From CAYOVG01 sp964407285 (GTDB lineage: Bacteria; Desulfobacterota; Syntrophobacteria; Syntrophobacterales; Syntrophobacteraceae): DNA of 13,763 bases. This document shows, one piece after another, positions 12,968-13,763 of this stretch (the stretch's first letter is position 1; every line of letters starts with the position of its first letter). Under the pieces are notes generated by a model. The model saw nothing but the letters and a program-made list of their open reading frames with translations. It did no database searches and was not told the DNA's origin. The translations under genes and the position numbers were made by a program. Location: contig CAYOVG010000178.1 in NCBI GenBank assembly GCA_964407285.1, positions 1 to 13,763 on the forward strand. Direction: 5' to 3'.

Positions 12968-13763
12968 ATGATAGATCACTTCTACTATAATAAGTTTATA
13001 TATCATTGCAGCTTTATGGATAGCGCGGGCTACGGAACGGGGTTCATCTCGGAATCATCGGAATCGAGGTCCATTATAGAGACGGGTATAGCAAACGGAT
13101 TCATTGAAGATAGTAGAATTGTAATAGCTAAAGATGGACATTATCCAAGAGGATCAAAAGCAGTTGTTGATTTTGCCGACAGTTGGGAGCGCCACATAGA
13201 CTGCATTATTGCTCCAAGGATCAATAACTCCGATTCAGAGGATCTTTATAGCCTGTATCAGCAGATAAGTTCCAGGAAGAAGGATATCGTCCTTTTCGAT
13301 CAATCATGGGGAGATTCAAAGACATGGCAATGGGCTGAAGAGGAACCCGGAATATACCGATATCGAAAGCTGGACCTGGTGCTTCACAAAGATACCGTAA
13401 TCCCTTCATATTACGCAAACAGCAATTATATAGATATCATGGTCGGGTTATTTAATGGAAAACGCGCAACTCTCATGGACTTGTGTTCGGGGTCCGGATG
13501 CGTGGGATTGAGCGTTTTTCGTGAATGCTTTTATATAGACGGCGTTTACCTTGTCGACATTAATCCCTGTGCTGTAAAGAGTCTGTCCGCCACGGTACGG
13601 CTCAACAAAATACCGAATTCAGAAATTATCTTATCGGATTGTTTCTCAAACATTCCTGAATCCATAAAGGTGAACTACATCATAGGGAACCCTCCTCACC
13701 AGGACAGAAAGACACCCACTCTGCGAGAAAGAGCTGGAGGCGATGAGGACTGGCATTTTCATA
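12968..13763 (+). CDS. Partial methyltransferase-domain protein, runs off the window (3' end missing)
   Basis: An open frame of 265 codons with no stop before the window edge starts at ATG 12968, with AAGGA (12957-12961) 6 nt upstream and 24 nt after the preceding stop. Residues 168-183 (TLMDLCSGSGCVGLSV) form SAM-binding motif I of a class I methyltransferase. VDINPCAVKSL (196-206) is motif II, and IIGNPPHQ (238-245) corresponds to the NPPY catalytic motif of HemK/PrmC-like and DNA N-methyltransferases, here with His. GGDEDWHFH at the edge resembles the GGxDGL region of HemK-like enzymes. Residues 1-160 form a domain I do not recognise, rich in Trp, Tyr and Asp. The gene is much more AT-rich than its neighbours (about 28% GC in its first 60 bases) and uses ATA, TCA, TTA and AGA freely, suggesting separate acquisition. 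The substrate is unknown and may be an amide, an amine or a sugar. Confidence 0.85.
   Translation, partial: MIDHFYYNKFIYHCSFMDSAGYGTGFISESSESRSIIETGIANGFIEDSRIVIAKDGHYPRGSKAVVDFADSWERHIDCIIAPRINNSDSEDLYSLYQQISSRKKDIVLFDQSWGDSKTWQWAEEEPGIYRYRKLDLVLHKDTVIPSYYANSNYIDIMVGLFNGKRATLMDLCSGSGCVGLSVFRECFYIDGVYLVDINPCAVKSLSATVRLNKIPNSEIILSDCFSNIPESIKVNYIIGNPPHQDRKTPTLRERAGGDEDWHFH

Noticed and set aside
1..13763. CRISPR arrays, insertion sequences, tRNA or rRNA genes
   Set aside because: Only the short upstream repeats were found. Their unit length, lack of unique spacers between identical repeats and decay do not fit a CRISPR array, and no transposase or structural RNA was recognised.

Overview
The window is GC-rich DNA (roughly 60% GC over most of its length) from a bacterium. 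It carries a tightly packed, single-direction cluster for making and modifying surface-glycan sugars. Gene style and composition are compatible with a deltaproteobacterium (Desulfobacterota / Syntrophobacter-like) or a similar Gram-negative. That assignment is a guess: the window holds no rRNA, tRNA or other marker gene.

Bases 1-574 hold no convincing gene. They are rich in degenerate repeats: a 35-bp-period direct repeat (47-134), a 9-mer (GCGCGGATT) that recurs twice forward and then three times inverted, and a 30-bp-spaced repeat. Closest to the first gene there are three ~19-nt direct repeats with 22-24 bp spacing (397-461). These sit just upstream of a plausible sigma70-type promoter (480-508) and a strong ribosome binding site for galE. 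The cluster therefore probably starts here.

Bases 575-3439 carry general nucleotide-sugar genes: a UDP-glucose 4-epimerase (galE), a UDP-glucuronate decarboxylase (UDP-xylose synthase) and a sugar-1-phosphate nucleotidyltransferase. Bases 3461-8711 carry tailoring genes: a DegT/ArnB-type PLP sugar aminotransferase, a NodU/CmcH-type O-carbamoyltransferase, a WbqC-family protein, a GNAT N-acyltransferase and a PIG-L/LmbE-type zinc deacetylase. Bases 8758-11116 carry two adjacent radical SAM enzymes with SPASM-like C-termini. Bases 11142-12943 carry a NeuB/SpsE-type nonulosonate synthase translationally coupled to an SpsF-type cytidylyltransferase. From 12968 to the window end there is a truncated methyltransferase with an unfamiliar N-terminal domain, whose base composition and codon use differ sharply from everything before it.

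All 13 genes lie on the + strand. Except for one 171-nt gap (uxs to nucleotidyltransferase), gaps are at most 46 nt, and two junctions are 4-nt ATGA overlaps, so an operon is likely. Read together, the cluster appears to make a CMP-activated nonulosonic (sialic-acid-like) sugar or a related amino sugar. The proposed tailoring is amination, deacetylation, re-acylation, carbamoylation, one or two radical steps and possibly methylation. The most interesting point is the tandem radical SAM/SPASM pair inside a nonulosonate-type cluster that lacks the usual dehydratase and hydrolysing 2-epimerase steps in this window. No glycosyltransferase, flippase or polymerase is visible here, so transfer and export must be encoded elsewhere.
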